This document shows, one piece after another, positions 1-10,259 of a stretch of DNA of 64,000 nucleotides. Position numbers and translations under genes: made by a program. The stretch is taken from NCBI GenBank assembly GCA_036852015.1, contig JAANDG010000441.1:60394-124393 (forward strand), written 5' to 3'. The DNA comes from Pelodera strongyloides (Eukaryota; Nematoda; Chromadorea; Rhabditida; Rhabditidae). The notes beneath the pieces were generated by a model that was not told the origin of the DNA, did not search any database, and was given only the letters and a program-made list of their open reading frames with translations. Position 1 is the stretch's first letter, and every line of letters starts with the position of its first letter.

Positions 1-64
1 AATTTTCTCGTGTGATTGCTCATAATCCTCATTGAAAGTAGTTTAATTACCTTCTTAATTGTAG

Positions 65-1405
65 ATGCCAGCCCCAATTCATCCTAACACGGTCGTTCTC
101 CCTCAGCCGATTGCCGTCTCTCCCCTCATCAGAGCCGGAAGATGGGGCGCTCTCGCTCTTGGAGTTGTTTGGGGTAGGTTGCATCAAGTTAGATATAGCT
201 AAAAACGAGAAGGCAGGGTGTTTGTGATACCTATGTTAGGCAACTGCTCATGTATTTTGTGCGTAAACGGTTGCATATATAATACAAGGAAAACTGGTGT
301 TTGGCATGCTTCACAAACTCCGAAACCCCGCCTGCTATAGTTGAATTAATGAGCTAAACGAGAAGTGGCTTGTGCCTACTAAAAATTACTTAATTTGTGA
401 CTGAAAGGAAGAATTGGAGGTTGCGGTTTCGCAGCGTTGGTAAATGTAAAAGTCAAGATATCAATTTTATCATGCCGACATAACGTTATGTTTCACGCGC
501 TCTTTTTCTTTGTTGTCCGCTTCTTGAGAACATTACATCACGGTAGTGTGGTTCCAGCTAGATATGTCTCTAGGGTCGTATAATATGTAAAGAGTGTGGT
601 GTTCATTTATTTATGTATCCATGATGGTATATGGTAATGCTACAGTATTCTTTTTGTTTGAGGAGCCTACCGTCTCACGGCGATCCGTGAGTATCACGCT
701 GACATCCGTGAGTGGGATCATGAGAAGGCGGTTGTAGCTGCTGAGGAGGCCAGCAAGAAGAAGAAGTGGTTGGCCAAGGATGAGATGAGATATCTCATGA
801 AGGTGGGTAGAGGGCTAAGCTCTTGCTTATATATGAGTATGTTTACATAAAAAGCCTAAGTTTAGCGGAGATGTCATATTTATGTTTTCAAATCTGAATA
901 TAAAATTTGTTTTCCATTCTAATGGGACATCATCCGCGGTATTCTTTTATTTGTATTAGGGTGTTACTTGGTTGTCTTCTGAGGCCGCATTCACCAACAC
1001 GCATGGAGTTCCCTGGCCTCCCCGGGGAGCTAAAGAGTGCCAGAGCAGAAGAGATTCAGAGCGCACGTGCAAGCCTAGGGAGGGGTTCCATGTGTGTTGG
1101 TGAATACGGACTCTGTGCTCTGAGCAGGTTGTTCCTTGTCGAGATTCATGTATCTGTAATTTATCTGTCACTTTCCTATGTTTCACAGGCATAGTTTGGT
1201 TTTGTTTTTAGCTACTTTTTGTTATTAACGCTGCTGCTTCAGCTAGGATTCTAGGATCTCAGATCGCATAAACGTGGGTAACCCTAATAAGCCGAATATC
1301 GTTTACAGTTTGTGATTTGATGTGTTTCCTTTGCAGGTGGTCAACATTCCATTCGAGGAGGGAGTTGCTCAATTCGGAGTGGAGGATCTCTACAGAGAGG
1401 AATAG
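65..1405 (+). CDS. ATP5ME: Mitochondrial ATP synthase subunit e (ATP5ME family), 3 exons, 105 aa
   Basis: Subunit e of the membrane part of mitochondrial F1Fo ATP synthase, which helps the enzyme dimerise in the inner membrane. Exons: 65-173, 663-802, 1337-1405, all GT-AG and in phase. The N-terminal part reads IAVSPLIRAGRWGALALGVV, close to the family's pattern of VSPLI, a basic Gly-Arg pair and then a single hydrophobic helix. The GxxxG helix motif (GVVWG, residues ~33-37) spans intron 1. A charged Ala/Glu/Lys-rich tail follows, as in the family. It is longer than the ~70 aa mammalian protein because the C-terminal tail is extended. The start ATG directly follows a pyrimidine-rich TTAATTGTAG, so the mRNA may begin at a trans-splice acceptor. 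It is the first gene of a same-strand trio. Family call is from recalled family features, not a search. Confidence 0.85.
979..1113. mobile_element. Short inverted-repeat element, copy in ATP5ME intron 2
   Basis: Starts GAGGCCGCATTCACCAACAC and ends GTGTGTTGGTGAATACGGAC, inverted with respect to each other, with a GC-rich core. Same family as 19826-19978. Confidence 0.75.
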
Positions 1406-1606
1406 ATTGAATTAGAGTCGTTGTTTTTATGAGCAGATAAAGAGTTTCTATATAAATATCGATTGGTTGTTGTATCGTTGGTTTGACACCCCACACCACA
1501 TTGTGTATCGTTTGCTGCATTTCGCAGCTTGTGGTTTGCGTTTGATGAATTTGATTTAAATTCTGTTTATTTAATAGTATCCTTTGTTTTGACATTTGTA
1601 GCACTA

Positions 1607-3332
1607 ATGGAGAGCGATGGGTTTGTGCTCGTTGAAAGCAAACGGTCGTCGAAACGAAGAACCGCTAAGATGAACAGGACGGAGTGTAGCGTCTCGGAGA
1701 TTTCCGTCGCTCTAGAATCAGCGAGAAAAATGGTCGTGAACTCCCAGATGGGGTTGGTTTATTCAAAATGATCTTGTTCTTAGCGGATTTTGTTCCATTT
1801 TTGTTGGATACCATGATGGATTGTTCAGTGCTGTTGACTTTCTGTAATGGGTATAGTTTTGACGAGCTATCTTTGGAGGGACCGTTGAGGATATCTTTTG
1901 ATTTATAGGTGTAGGTCTGGGTATATAGTCGCTAAATGTTAGGTTCGCTTTTACGGACCATTTGTCATGTTTTGTATGGAAGCTCATACTGTAGTTTTCA
2001 GTGAATGGGTCGAGAGGCAACTAACTCGCTTCACTGATGGATGTCCGTTAACCAGAATCCTATTGGTTGGCAACGGTCATTTTGACGATAAGTGGGAGGC
2101 TGGCGCACACCAACTTGCACTTGTCATGCAAATTTATGAAGCGTTTGGACGCCCGGAAATTGTTTTCCAAGTAAGATTGGTTTCTTGCCGATGTCTTGAA
2201 CAGCAGCTTGACGACGCGTGATAATTGTGTTGGTTTCGCTAACCTGTGCAGTAGTGTACACGAAAACAATCGTGTTTTTTGTATGTTTTCGGCGAACTCT
2301 TCATTACCGTTCTCACTTTATAATGGAAAAGCAGTTGAAGTTTATTTATCATATGTTTTCCTACTGTCTTAATTGTTTTGTGTTTTTCGGGAACCATGTC
2401 TATCGCCATCGGAACGTGAATGGTTGACGACATCGTTGGAAAACTGCACTATGCGAGATTCGGATGACCTGTTAATACCGTATGCCGGACCCGGATTCGA
2501 ATTGGTCGTGGTCATTCATGGGGTATGTCCTTTGCTTGTTGTTGTTTTATGAGTTCCTTATCTATGGGCATATGCCCTAGATAAATTGTCTTTTAAGAGA
2601 GAGGGAAAAGGAATTCAGATACGATATTTACTTGATATTCCATTCCAATAAAATCTTTGAAGGCGTCAGACATTCCGCTCACACGTCCACTTGAAAGCCC
2701 CTAGATACACGCGTCTCGTTTATGTCATACATAAGTTTTGTCAACTCTCAGGTTCATTCCCTGCTCAACGATTACTTGTGGCAGAACTGGTCGGCTGAAT
2801 CACTGAGTAAAACTATGTTTATTGCGAATGATTATGGAAATGGCTTAACTGGAATGAGCGAGGCCAACCAGAGATCATATCAGGCATTACAGGTATTTTC
2901 TTAATACGAATTTACGAATTTCACTTTTTTTCGTAAACACTGTCTTAGGTTAGGTCCTATGCATTTTATAGGACTCACACCCCGTTTCCCATTTCCAGTA
3001 CTGATTGTAACTGGCGCACCTATTCTAGTCATTGTAGGAGCGTCTAATCGTTTCATATACCGTTTACAATATATTCCCTTACACGGCACGACGGCAGTAG
3101 CTGTGCTTCTCTCCTCTGACTGCATTTGCTTACAGTTATGTCGGAATTACAGCTTCTGTATATGTTGTATTTTCTTCAGGCATTCTCGTCTCTTTGTCGA
3201 TCAGTCCAACTGCCCACATACTGTCGTCATCCATTGATATTCCACGACACATCTCTACTACATTTACCGTCAGACAGGGTTTTACCAGATATTTCCCCGG
3301 CACGACCGGTATATGAGCCCCAAGTTGGTTAA
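1607..3332 (+). CDS. SRR1-domain (SRR1-like) protein, 5 exons, 246 aa
   Basis: SRR1-family protein; family members are linked to clock and light signalling in plants and haem-linked regulation in animals, but the biochemical activity is not settled. Exons: 1607-1752, 2002-2170, 2391-2522, 2752-2892, 3180-3332. The fold is seen as a Rossmann-like ILLVGNG strand-loop (~residue 70), a QLAL helix, a strand ending VVVIHG, the LLNDYLWQNWS block (family pattern LYNNLLWSNWS) and a C-terminal IFHDTSLLHLP (family pattern FNDTSxHxFP). Intron 2 is odd: the only acceptor keeping the frame is TTTTTCGG at 2383-2390, so it ends in GG rather than AG; every alternative frame meets a stop. It starts 201 bp after the ATP5ME stop, with an acceptor-like TTTGTAG 6 bp before the ATG. 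Confidence 0.82.
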
Positions 3333-3699
3333 ATCCTCGGTTGAAAGATTTGTATTCTGAATTTCAAACGCTATGTTTTGTTACCGAATTGTCAGATTTT
3401 ATTAGGTTTTTTTTGTTTGTTTATTGCGCCTACTTACTGAATATTGAATATACTTCATACGGTTTGCAGAACGCTATTTGTCGTTGTTGTCATTGTGTGA
3501 AGGGTTTATAAAATTTCGTTGCTTTGATTCTTTGTCTTTTCCGATCAAAGATGGCTTTATTCCATCATTGTTATCGTTGCATTTCTCACTATTTTTTAGT
3601 GTTTTAACATATTTTGTGTTTGAAACCGACCTGTATTTGTGCCATAATTGGTTAGTGAATATTATGGGCAAAAATGGTATTTTCAGAAAAGACTTCAGA

Positions 3700-6600
3700 A
3701 TGCTGCCTTCTAGTTTGGCAGCAGAATTCAACGCCCTGCGAATAGCAGGTAGGACGCTTCAGGCAATGTCAAAGAGGAATTTGCCGGCGAGGGGTACCAA
3801 GCAGTTGCCCAGGTTAGTTGATTGAGGGATAAAACTTGTTATTACGGATATAGACATATTGTTGAATTGTTATAAGAGTGGCTCACTTGATTCGCGCACT
3901 TTTCATTATGCCTGATTTTGGGTATTGAGTACTTTTATGTATATGTTGTATAAAATATGTACAGTGTACAATACTGTTTTAGGTACTTATGGGATGAGAA
4001 CGACCTGCTGGAAAAGACCGGCGGGGAATACACTGCACGTCCACTTCGAATAAACAAGTAAGGTTATTTTTATTACTTGATTATGTTTTGGATTTTAGCA
4101 CTCTTACCTAGCTAATGCATAATAATTAACATAATATTGAGAGTAATGGCTTGTTTCGTAGTACCATTATTAACATGTATACATATATAACCTCGCTTAG
4201 GCGCAAATTCGGGGTTTATATAGGAATGCTTTATTTGTCGGAAAATGACCTTTATTTTATTCAGATTGGGAGGTCGTAATCCAGAAACTGGCCGAAAAGT
4301 TAATCAGCATATTGGAGGCGGTGTGAAGTTTGACTACTTTATGGTCGACTTTCATAGAAGAGGACCGACGGAGGCAGGGGAGACTTATGATGAACGGGTG
4401 CTGGAGGTTGGTTCATCATTCTTGAATTATTCTAATCTTACTGAAGACATCGTCATTCATAACCTGCCTAAACATCTTACACTTATACTCTTACTGCATG
4501 TCAGAAAGCCAAAACATTCCTGCTAATAAGTAGATGCGCATTCTTTGCCTTTTCATCCCAAAACCAATCCTTGTTATTATTGAGATAAATGTGTTTACCA
4601 GTTTACCATTCATATCGATTTAGTAGAGTTGTTTTTCCTTTTTCTGTCCTTATTGCATATTAACTTATTCGCTTGAAGGTCCGCCGTGACCCCAACCGAA
4701 CGTGTCACATTGCACTGGTTGCCGGCACCAATGGAAAACGGTGGATTCTGGCCACGGAGAATATGAAGTTGGTTTTTTTTTTTGCTTTAGTCGTCTTTAG
4801 TTTTGTAACTCTTGAAGCGTACACATGAATATGTAGTATTCCCACACCTGAACGCAACGGTAGGTGACTTTTCTGTAGTTCCTTGTTAGGGTTGATTTTG
4901 TGATATCTTACTCTTACCGGTACGGATCAGTATATTAAACTCTCCGTTTCAGAGCTGGTCAAATCATTTCCACCACTTGTCATTTGTCAGAAAATCCCGT
5001 GATCGGAATTGAAGGAAACGCATATCCGCTGGGATCACTGGCTGTCGGAACTATGATTAACAGGTATTAGAATTATGTATAGAAAGGTCATACAAGAGCC
5101 GATCTAGTGCCGCGAGGCCACGCCCCTCTCTATTTGTCAAATAGGTAGTGTTTTGTGACGTTTTTGCTAAGATCTGTGCATTATAGTCGTGGTAAATTGC
5201 CCTCTCATTTGCATTTGAATATTTGATGTTTTAGCAGCTTTGTATAGAGAAATGTTGTACGTATGCAGGCTAGTGAATTTTTAGCATTGAACGTTTCCCT
5301 ACTGAGGACTCGGAAATCTTTGTGCAGAAAGCGGGCACTGCCGCCCAGGTTGTCAGACATCAGGGAGAATTTGTTGTCGTCAGGGTAGGTTATAGTTTTG
5401 TACCATGTCTACCCTACGACCCTACCATAAATTACTATTTTCACCTAATTTGAACTCTTTTCGCTGCCCTTTTGAAGCCTAGTTTGAAATCTTTTCGCTG
5501 CCCCTTTGAAGCCTAGTTTGAAATCTTTTCGCTGCCCCTTTGAAGCCTAGTTTGAAATCTTTTCGCTTTTCGCCGCTCAGCTTAAGCTGAAAAACCGAAT
5601 GTTGCACTCTTTCTTGATATTCTATGTTTTTATTTCTTAATCTCAGTGGAAAAGTTACGTAAAAGACGGTTTAGCGTTTGTCCAAGCCCCAGTTAGCGAG
5701 TAACCGTTTCGCGACTCTTATCGTGTATTTTTTCTACAGGGCTGATAGTTTGTAGAGTAGTTATAATATTAGTTTAATGTTTTTGTTTAAAGTTATTTTA
5801 GGTATGTATAATCCCAGTAAACAATTGTCGAGCATTGTAATAATTAGTAATCTTAAATGTAAATGTTTAGCTCCCTCACAAACATGAGTTCTCATTGCAT
5901 CGTGAGTGCATGGCCACTGTGGGTAGACTATCGCATGCCGATATTGAGGGGAAAATATTTGGAAGTGCACAAATGCACAGACGATTTGGGTGAGCCTTTT
6001 CCTTTTTGTTTCAAATTTTTGTATGAATATTTGGTGCGGTATGGTTTGGTATAGTATGTATCCGTTTGCTAATCAACGACAACGAGAGAGTTTATACTAC
6101 CTTCTTTTCATCACTTCATTGTGATGCACACCCTGTGGTGTTATTTAAGTAAGTAAATAAAAATATGTCAAGAAGTTGTCGGCTGACCTTCGCATCGGAA
6201 AAAAAACCCATTTTAATAATAGCCGTATTCTCTGCAAATAGAAGAGTCCGAGTAAAAAATGCCTCGGAATTTCGAGAATCTCCGGTTTGTTTGAACTAAG
6301 TATGTATATTTTTAGATATAAGATGAGCAGCGGATTGTTCCACAAGAAGGATGGATATTTTGGACGAAAGGTTTGTTTCCTGTAATTTGCGTGAATTTCG
6401 CTATTGATTGTAGTTTCCATGACCACGGACCATATACGCATACCGTTCTCTTTTACCTAGTTTACGGTTTTTTTTTGTCTTATACTAGCCTGAATGATTG
6501 GCATTACGGGATAGTAGTGGTCATTATTCCCACGTGATAATTGTCTCGTTATCGTTATCATATCATCAAAGATTACAGACAGGGTATCGATGATATTTGA

Positions 6601-7193
6601 TCGTATCGTGTAACTTAAGCAAAATATTGCCTGCTTTTATGATGTGGAATTACCGTGCGGATAACTTTTTCTCAAATTGATCTAGTCCGAGTCCCTGAAA
6701 CAAGTATTGTGTGTGCTGTTCGGGATATGTGTAAGCATGTTTCGGATGGCACGAATCATGAATCCGAATTTGTTTCTCTAGGTGCGTTCGTTGCCTCCCG
6801 TCAGAGTCCTGGATCAACCCGGACAGGAACCCCCAAAGAAGTACCAATTCTCACTGACAAAGGATCAACTGAGTGGACTGCATGGACATGCTAAGGTGTT
6901 TATTATTATTATTATTGTTGTTATTATTATTATTTTTTTCTGCTGTAGCTGTTTTTTTCACATTGGGCGGTTCTTGTACACGCAAGAAATGTGTATATCA
7001 TACGGTATATATGCATTTATCGTGTGTCGGCTCTGCGAATTTCAATTTAGCATTGTTTTTTTAAAGGCATAGCGTACCGTATGACAACTGCTGCCTGAAG
7101 CTAGTTGAGTGTGAATAATGATAATATTATTGTGTGATTTAGGTACACAATCTCCTCCACGCTTCGTACAATCATCGGGTGTACCCTGACTAA
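3700..7193 (+). CDS. MRPL2: Mitochondrial large ribosomal subunit protein uL2m (MRPL2), 10 exons, 322 aa
   Basis: uL2m binds 23S-type rRNA near the peptidyl transferase centre of the mitochondrial ribosome. Exons: 3700-3812, 3983-4057, 4265-4406, 4679-4767, 4953-5063, 5285-5384, 5871-5989, 6316-6370, 6782-6895, 7143-7193, all GT-AG and phase-consistent. Family landmarks in order: LGGRNPETGR and HIGGGVKFDY (uL2 N-terminal OB-like region), VALVAGTNGKRWILA, the YPLGSLAVGT loop, KAGTAAQVVRHQGEFVVVR (family AGT-x7-G-x5-R), a GRLSHAD segment, and a C-terminal KKDGYFGRKVRSLPPVRV. Length is close to metazoan MRPL2. The ATG lies 12 bp after ATTTTCAG, 367 bp downstream of the SRR1 stop. Intron 6 holds a ~34 bp tandem repeat (5449-5573). 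Confidence 0.92.
5449..5573. repeat. Tandem repeat, ~34 bp unit, ~3.5 copies
   Basis: A unit containing GAAATCTTTTCGCTGCCCCT and GAAGCCTAG repeats head to tail inside MRPL2 intron 6, with only one or two differences between copies. No coding content is seen. Confidence 0.85.
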
Positions 7194-7677
7194 ATTATGG
7201 CGTTTTTCTTTGCCTAGTCTAATTTTTTTTCTTCATATTATCTGTTGTAGTTGTAGAATTCTAGTGTAGCGTACATGTGTATAAATAGGATGGTTGCTCT
7301 TTGTTTGTTTGTTAAATTTGTTTTCTTGTTTGGAGGTCGAGACCCACGTAAAGGAAGTCGTGTCCACTAAAATTTCCTCGGCACAGTAAAACCCAGCATA
7401 CTTTTTCTTACGCGGGTCTTGTGCCTCTTTTTCGCGAGTGAAGATCATAATTCTTTTCTTATAATGGAGAATTTTGTGATTATATGGAGAATGGAGTTGA
7501 TAAAGTTTTCCAGTAAAAAATTTTTTCCAGTATCTTGTCATTTTTGGAGGATTCCGAGGATTATGAGTTTTATGAGTTTGTTGCATCTTCAGCTCGAGTG
7601 GATTAGTAACTGACCGGATATTTTCCAACTTTATGATGCCGTGAACGCTGCGAGTATTGTCAGCACCTCATCACGAT

Positions 7678-8552
7678 GGTTTGAGCGCAAAAACGATCAG
7701 GTACTCACCGAAGTGCATCTAGTCACGGTTTTTTGAGTGTAAAAACTGGAAACATGAACACCTAGAAGCACGTCTGGCCACAGTGTTTTGAGCGCAAAAA
7801 CACTGGAAAGATCAGTTTATCTAGAAACACATCTTGCCACAACGTTTTGAGCGCAAAAACTGGATATATCACTTTTTCTAGAAACACATCTTGCCACGTT
7901 TTGAGCTCAAAAAACTGTGGAAAGATCATTTTATAGAAACACATCTTGGCACAACGTTTTGACCGCCAAAACATCATGGAAAGATCAGTTTTTCTAGAAA
8001 AACATCTTGCCACAGTGTTTTGAGCGCAAAAACCTTGTGGATAGATCAATTTTTATAGAAACACATCTTGCCACAGTGTTTTGTGCGCAAAAACCTTGTG
8101 GATAGATCAGTTTATCTAGAAACACATCTTGCCACAACATTTTGATCGCAAAAACATTGTGGAAAGATCAGTTTATCTAGAAACACATCTTGCCACAGAG
8201 CTTTGAGCGCAAACAACGTGAAACTTGGCGACATCGCCGCGCCAAAAATGAGGGTCCGCCACAGCGGTGACGCGCACTCCGCCTAAGGTGCGCGGCGGGT
8301 GCGCCGTAGTGCGCGAATAGTAAATGGCGCACCTACGGCGGTCTCAGGGCGCACCTACGGCGGACTTGCCGCGCACCCTACCAAAAGTTCGCCGCAGGTT
8401 CGCGCAACTGTGTCGAATATCCTTTCGCGCTCCTGTGGCGTGCTGTAGGCGCAGTGCGCCGCTCCGCTGTGGCGGACCCTCATTTTTGGCGCGACGATGT
8501 CGCGAAGTTTCCCCAGTGTACACGTTGTGGCTAGATCAGTTTATCTAGAATG
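7678..8552. repeat. Minisatellite, ~60 bp unit, about nine or ten diverged copies
   Basis: The unit contains AGAAACACATCTTGCCACA, then GTTTTGAGCGCAAAAAC, then GAAAGATCAGTTTATCT. Copies run from about 7678 to 8218, and a partial copy (TAGATCAGTTTATCTAGAA) resumes after the foldback at 8531. Divergence increases toward the left edge, as in ageing tandem arrays. Confidence 0.85.
8219..8510. mobile_element. GC-rich foldback element inserted in the minisatellite
   Basis: Long inverted ends: GAAACTTGGCGACATCGCCG at the left and its near complement (GACGATGTCGCGAAGTTTC) at the right, both continuing through GCCAAAAATGAGGGTCCGCC and its reverse complement. The interior repeats GGCGCACCTACGGCGG. It is far more GC-rich than its surroundings and splits the minisatellite array, so it arrived later. 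No coding capacity; a non-autonomous DNA element is the likeliest reading. Confidence 0.75.
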
Positions 8553-10259
8553 AAACATGTGTCTTATTCGCAGTCTTGGCAGATATCAGTAGAACTACTG
8601 CACTCATTCAATATAAACTGCAACTGGATTCTCGTTAGTCGTCAACTATAGGGATTAATATTTAATCTGTCGTTTTGTTCCAAATTGTCCGTTGTAGTGG
8701 AAAACCGGCTTTTTTTGTGAACAATAAATGCGTTTAGTATGTTTCGTTTTGTTCACCGTAAACCGTAATGTTGACATTAATTTTGGCGTATCCTTCATTT
8801 AATTTGTTGATGATGTAAATCGGTCGGGTAGATTTCTTGTACTTGAGCTAATTGTACATCATGTAGTGTTTACTCTAATTTATTGTGCACTAATACTACG
8901 CAGGGAATCGAAAGATCCAGAAAAACTCAGATTGAAACATATTTTTTTGCACCAAAAAACTCGGAACTCGCTCGGATTATTCTATGATCATATCATATCA
9001 TGATCTTTGTTTTCCTGACGCTATGCCTTCATTATTTTCACCACGTTACTGTTAGAAGATAATGATATGTGGAGATATTATCGTCCGAATAGAAACGTTA
9101 CTAAAATAGCTAATTATAATAAAATTGTGAAACATCGCTTATCTGTCAAAATATTTAGTTCAATTTCACGTATGTAATGGGGGCGCAAAATTTACAACAG
9201 CGAAAAATGATCGCATATTGTTGTGATTGATAATATGTGTGTTTACGTGCGCACCGTTTCCCTATCGTATTGAAAACCACGAATTATCGGCGAATTTACA
9301 TATTGGAAATGACAACTTTTTGGTGTCTGGTCATTTTATTGTGTTGTATTTTGCAGAACACTTCCGCTGTGTTTACTAATTTTATGAATATTGTTTGTTT
9401 GTTCCAAGCATTGTTAGAGGGTCAATGATAATAAAATAAAAATAATATTTTATTATTGTTGTATAATAAAAAGAAGTGCCCACATAACATAGTTGACACA
9501 TTAAATCTCTCACGGGTTGAATTTTGTCTTCACTTCACTAATTACAAGACGAACTTTTTTGAAGACTTTTAAAGCGGGACGACACATGGTTTGGAAACGT
9601 TCGCTGGACAACCAAGTTGTACTTCATTCTTCCCGTGGAGAAATTTGGGCATCCAGTTGTCCATCATGCGTTAGGAAATCACGTGTCATACCTCGTTAAC
9701 CTTCCATGGGATTTTTGTATGAAAACATCGATTTACTGAATTATAGTGCTTCGCGTTCTGATTTTTCTCACATAAATAAAAAAAGGATACCAGAAAAAGC
9801 AAATGATTTTCCTGAGTTCCTGTTGTCAATATAATATTCCTTCCTTCTTCGTACAATATTGTTCATAAAAATTTATGAATTTTGGTCGTTTATTTCAAAA
9901 ATCCCGTTGATACTGATTTACTATATTTCTTGATTCACAAAACGGCGTACAGAACAAGTTTTGTCTTTGAAAACGGATAAACTACAAAAAACCGGGGATA
10001 AAAACAAAAAATTGTTTCCCTATGCTTGTATCACAGGAAACGGAGTAATTGCCGGAACCACAGAAAAACCGTCCCTGGCCCGTCACCAATTGTTTTTCAC
10101 CGAAAAAACCATTTGTTGACCATTTGATGACCATCTGTTGACGGTTTTCGATGAAACTTGGTCATCACATGGTCACGATCCGGTCACCAAATGGGCTGGC
10201 CCACGAAGAAACCAGTGAACCGTCACGAAATGGGCTCACCCATTTTCTCTGTAGGTTAA

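Larger units (their letters stand above)
55..3702 (+). promoter_or_regulatory. Candidate trans-splice (SL) acceptors upstream of each gene of the trio
   Basis: Each start codon of the trio is preceded by a T-rich tract ending in AG: AG at 63-64 immediately before ATG 65; AG at 1599-1600 with ATG 1607; AG at 3685-3686 with ATG 3700. No upstream coding exon is needed in any case. Short gaps and shared strand fit a nematode-style operon processed by spliced-leader addition. The same arrangement is seen before the three alkaline phosphatase starts (AG at 10254, 17800, 23696) and the NSE3 start (AG near 48218). Inference only; ordinary 5'UTR introns give the same picture. Confidence 0.45.
7194..10259. 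other. Intergenic spacer between MRPL2 and the phosphatase cluster
   Basis: No supported gene. It contains the ~60 bp minisatellite (7678-8552), a GC-rich foldback inserted in it (8219-8510), AT-rich unique-looking sequence, and at 10085-10250 a block with repeated CCATTTGRTGACC-like words that recur at 15140-15200. This block ends at the acceptor-like TTTCTCTGTAG just before the first phosphatase start. Confidence 0.7.

Noticed and set aside
7762..8049. Minus-strand 95-codon open frame
   Set aside because: It is a translation of the ~60 bp minisatellite with repeating peptides and no splice or family support.
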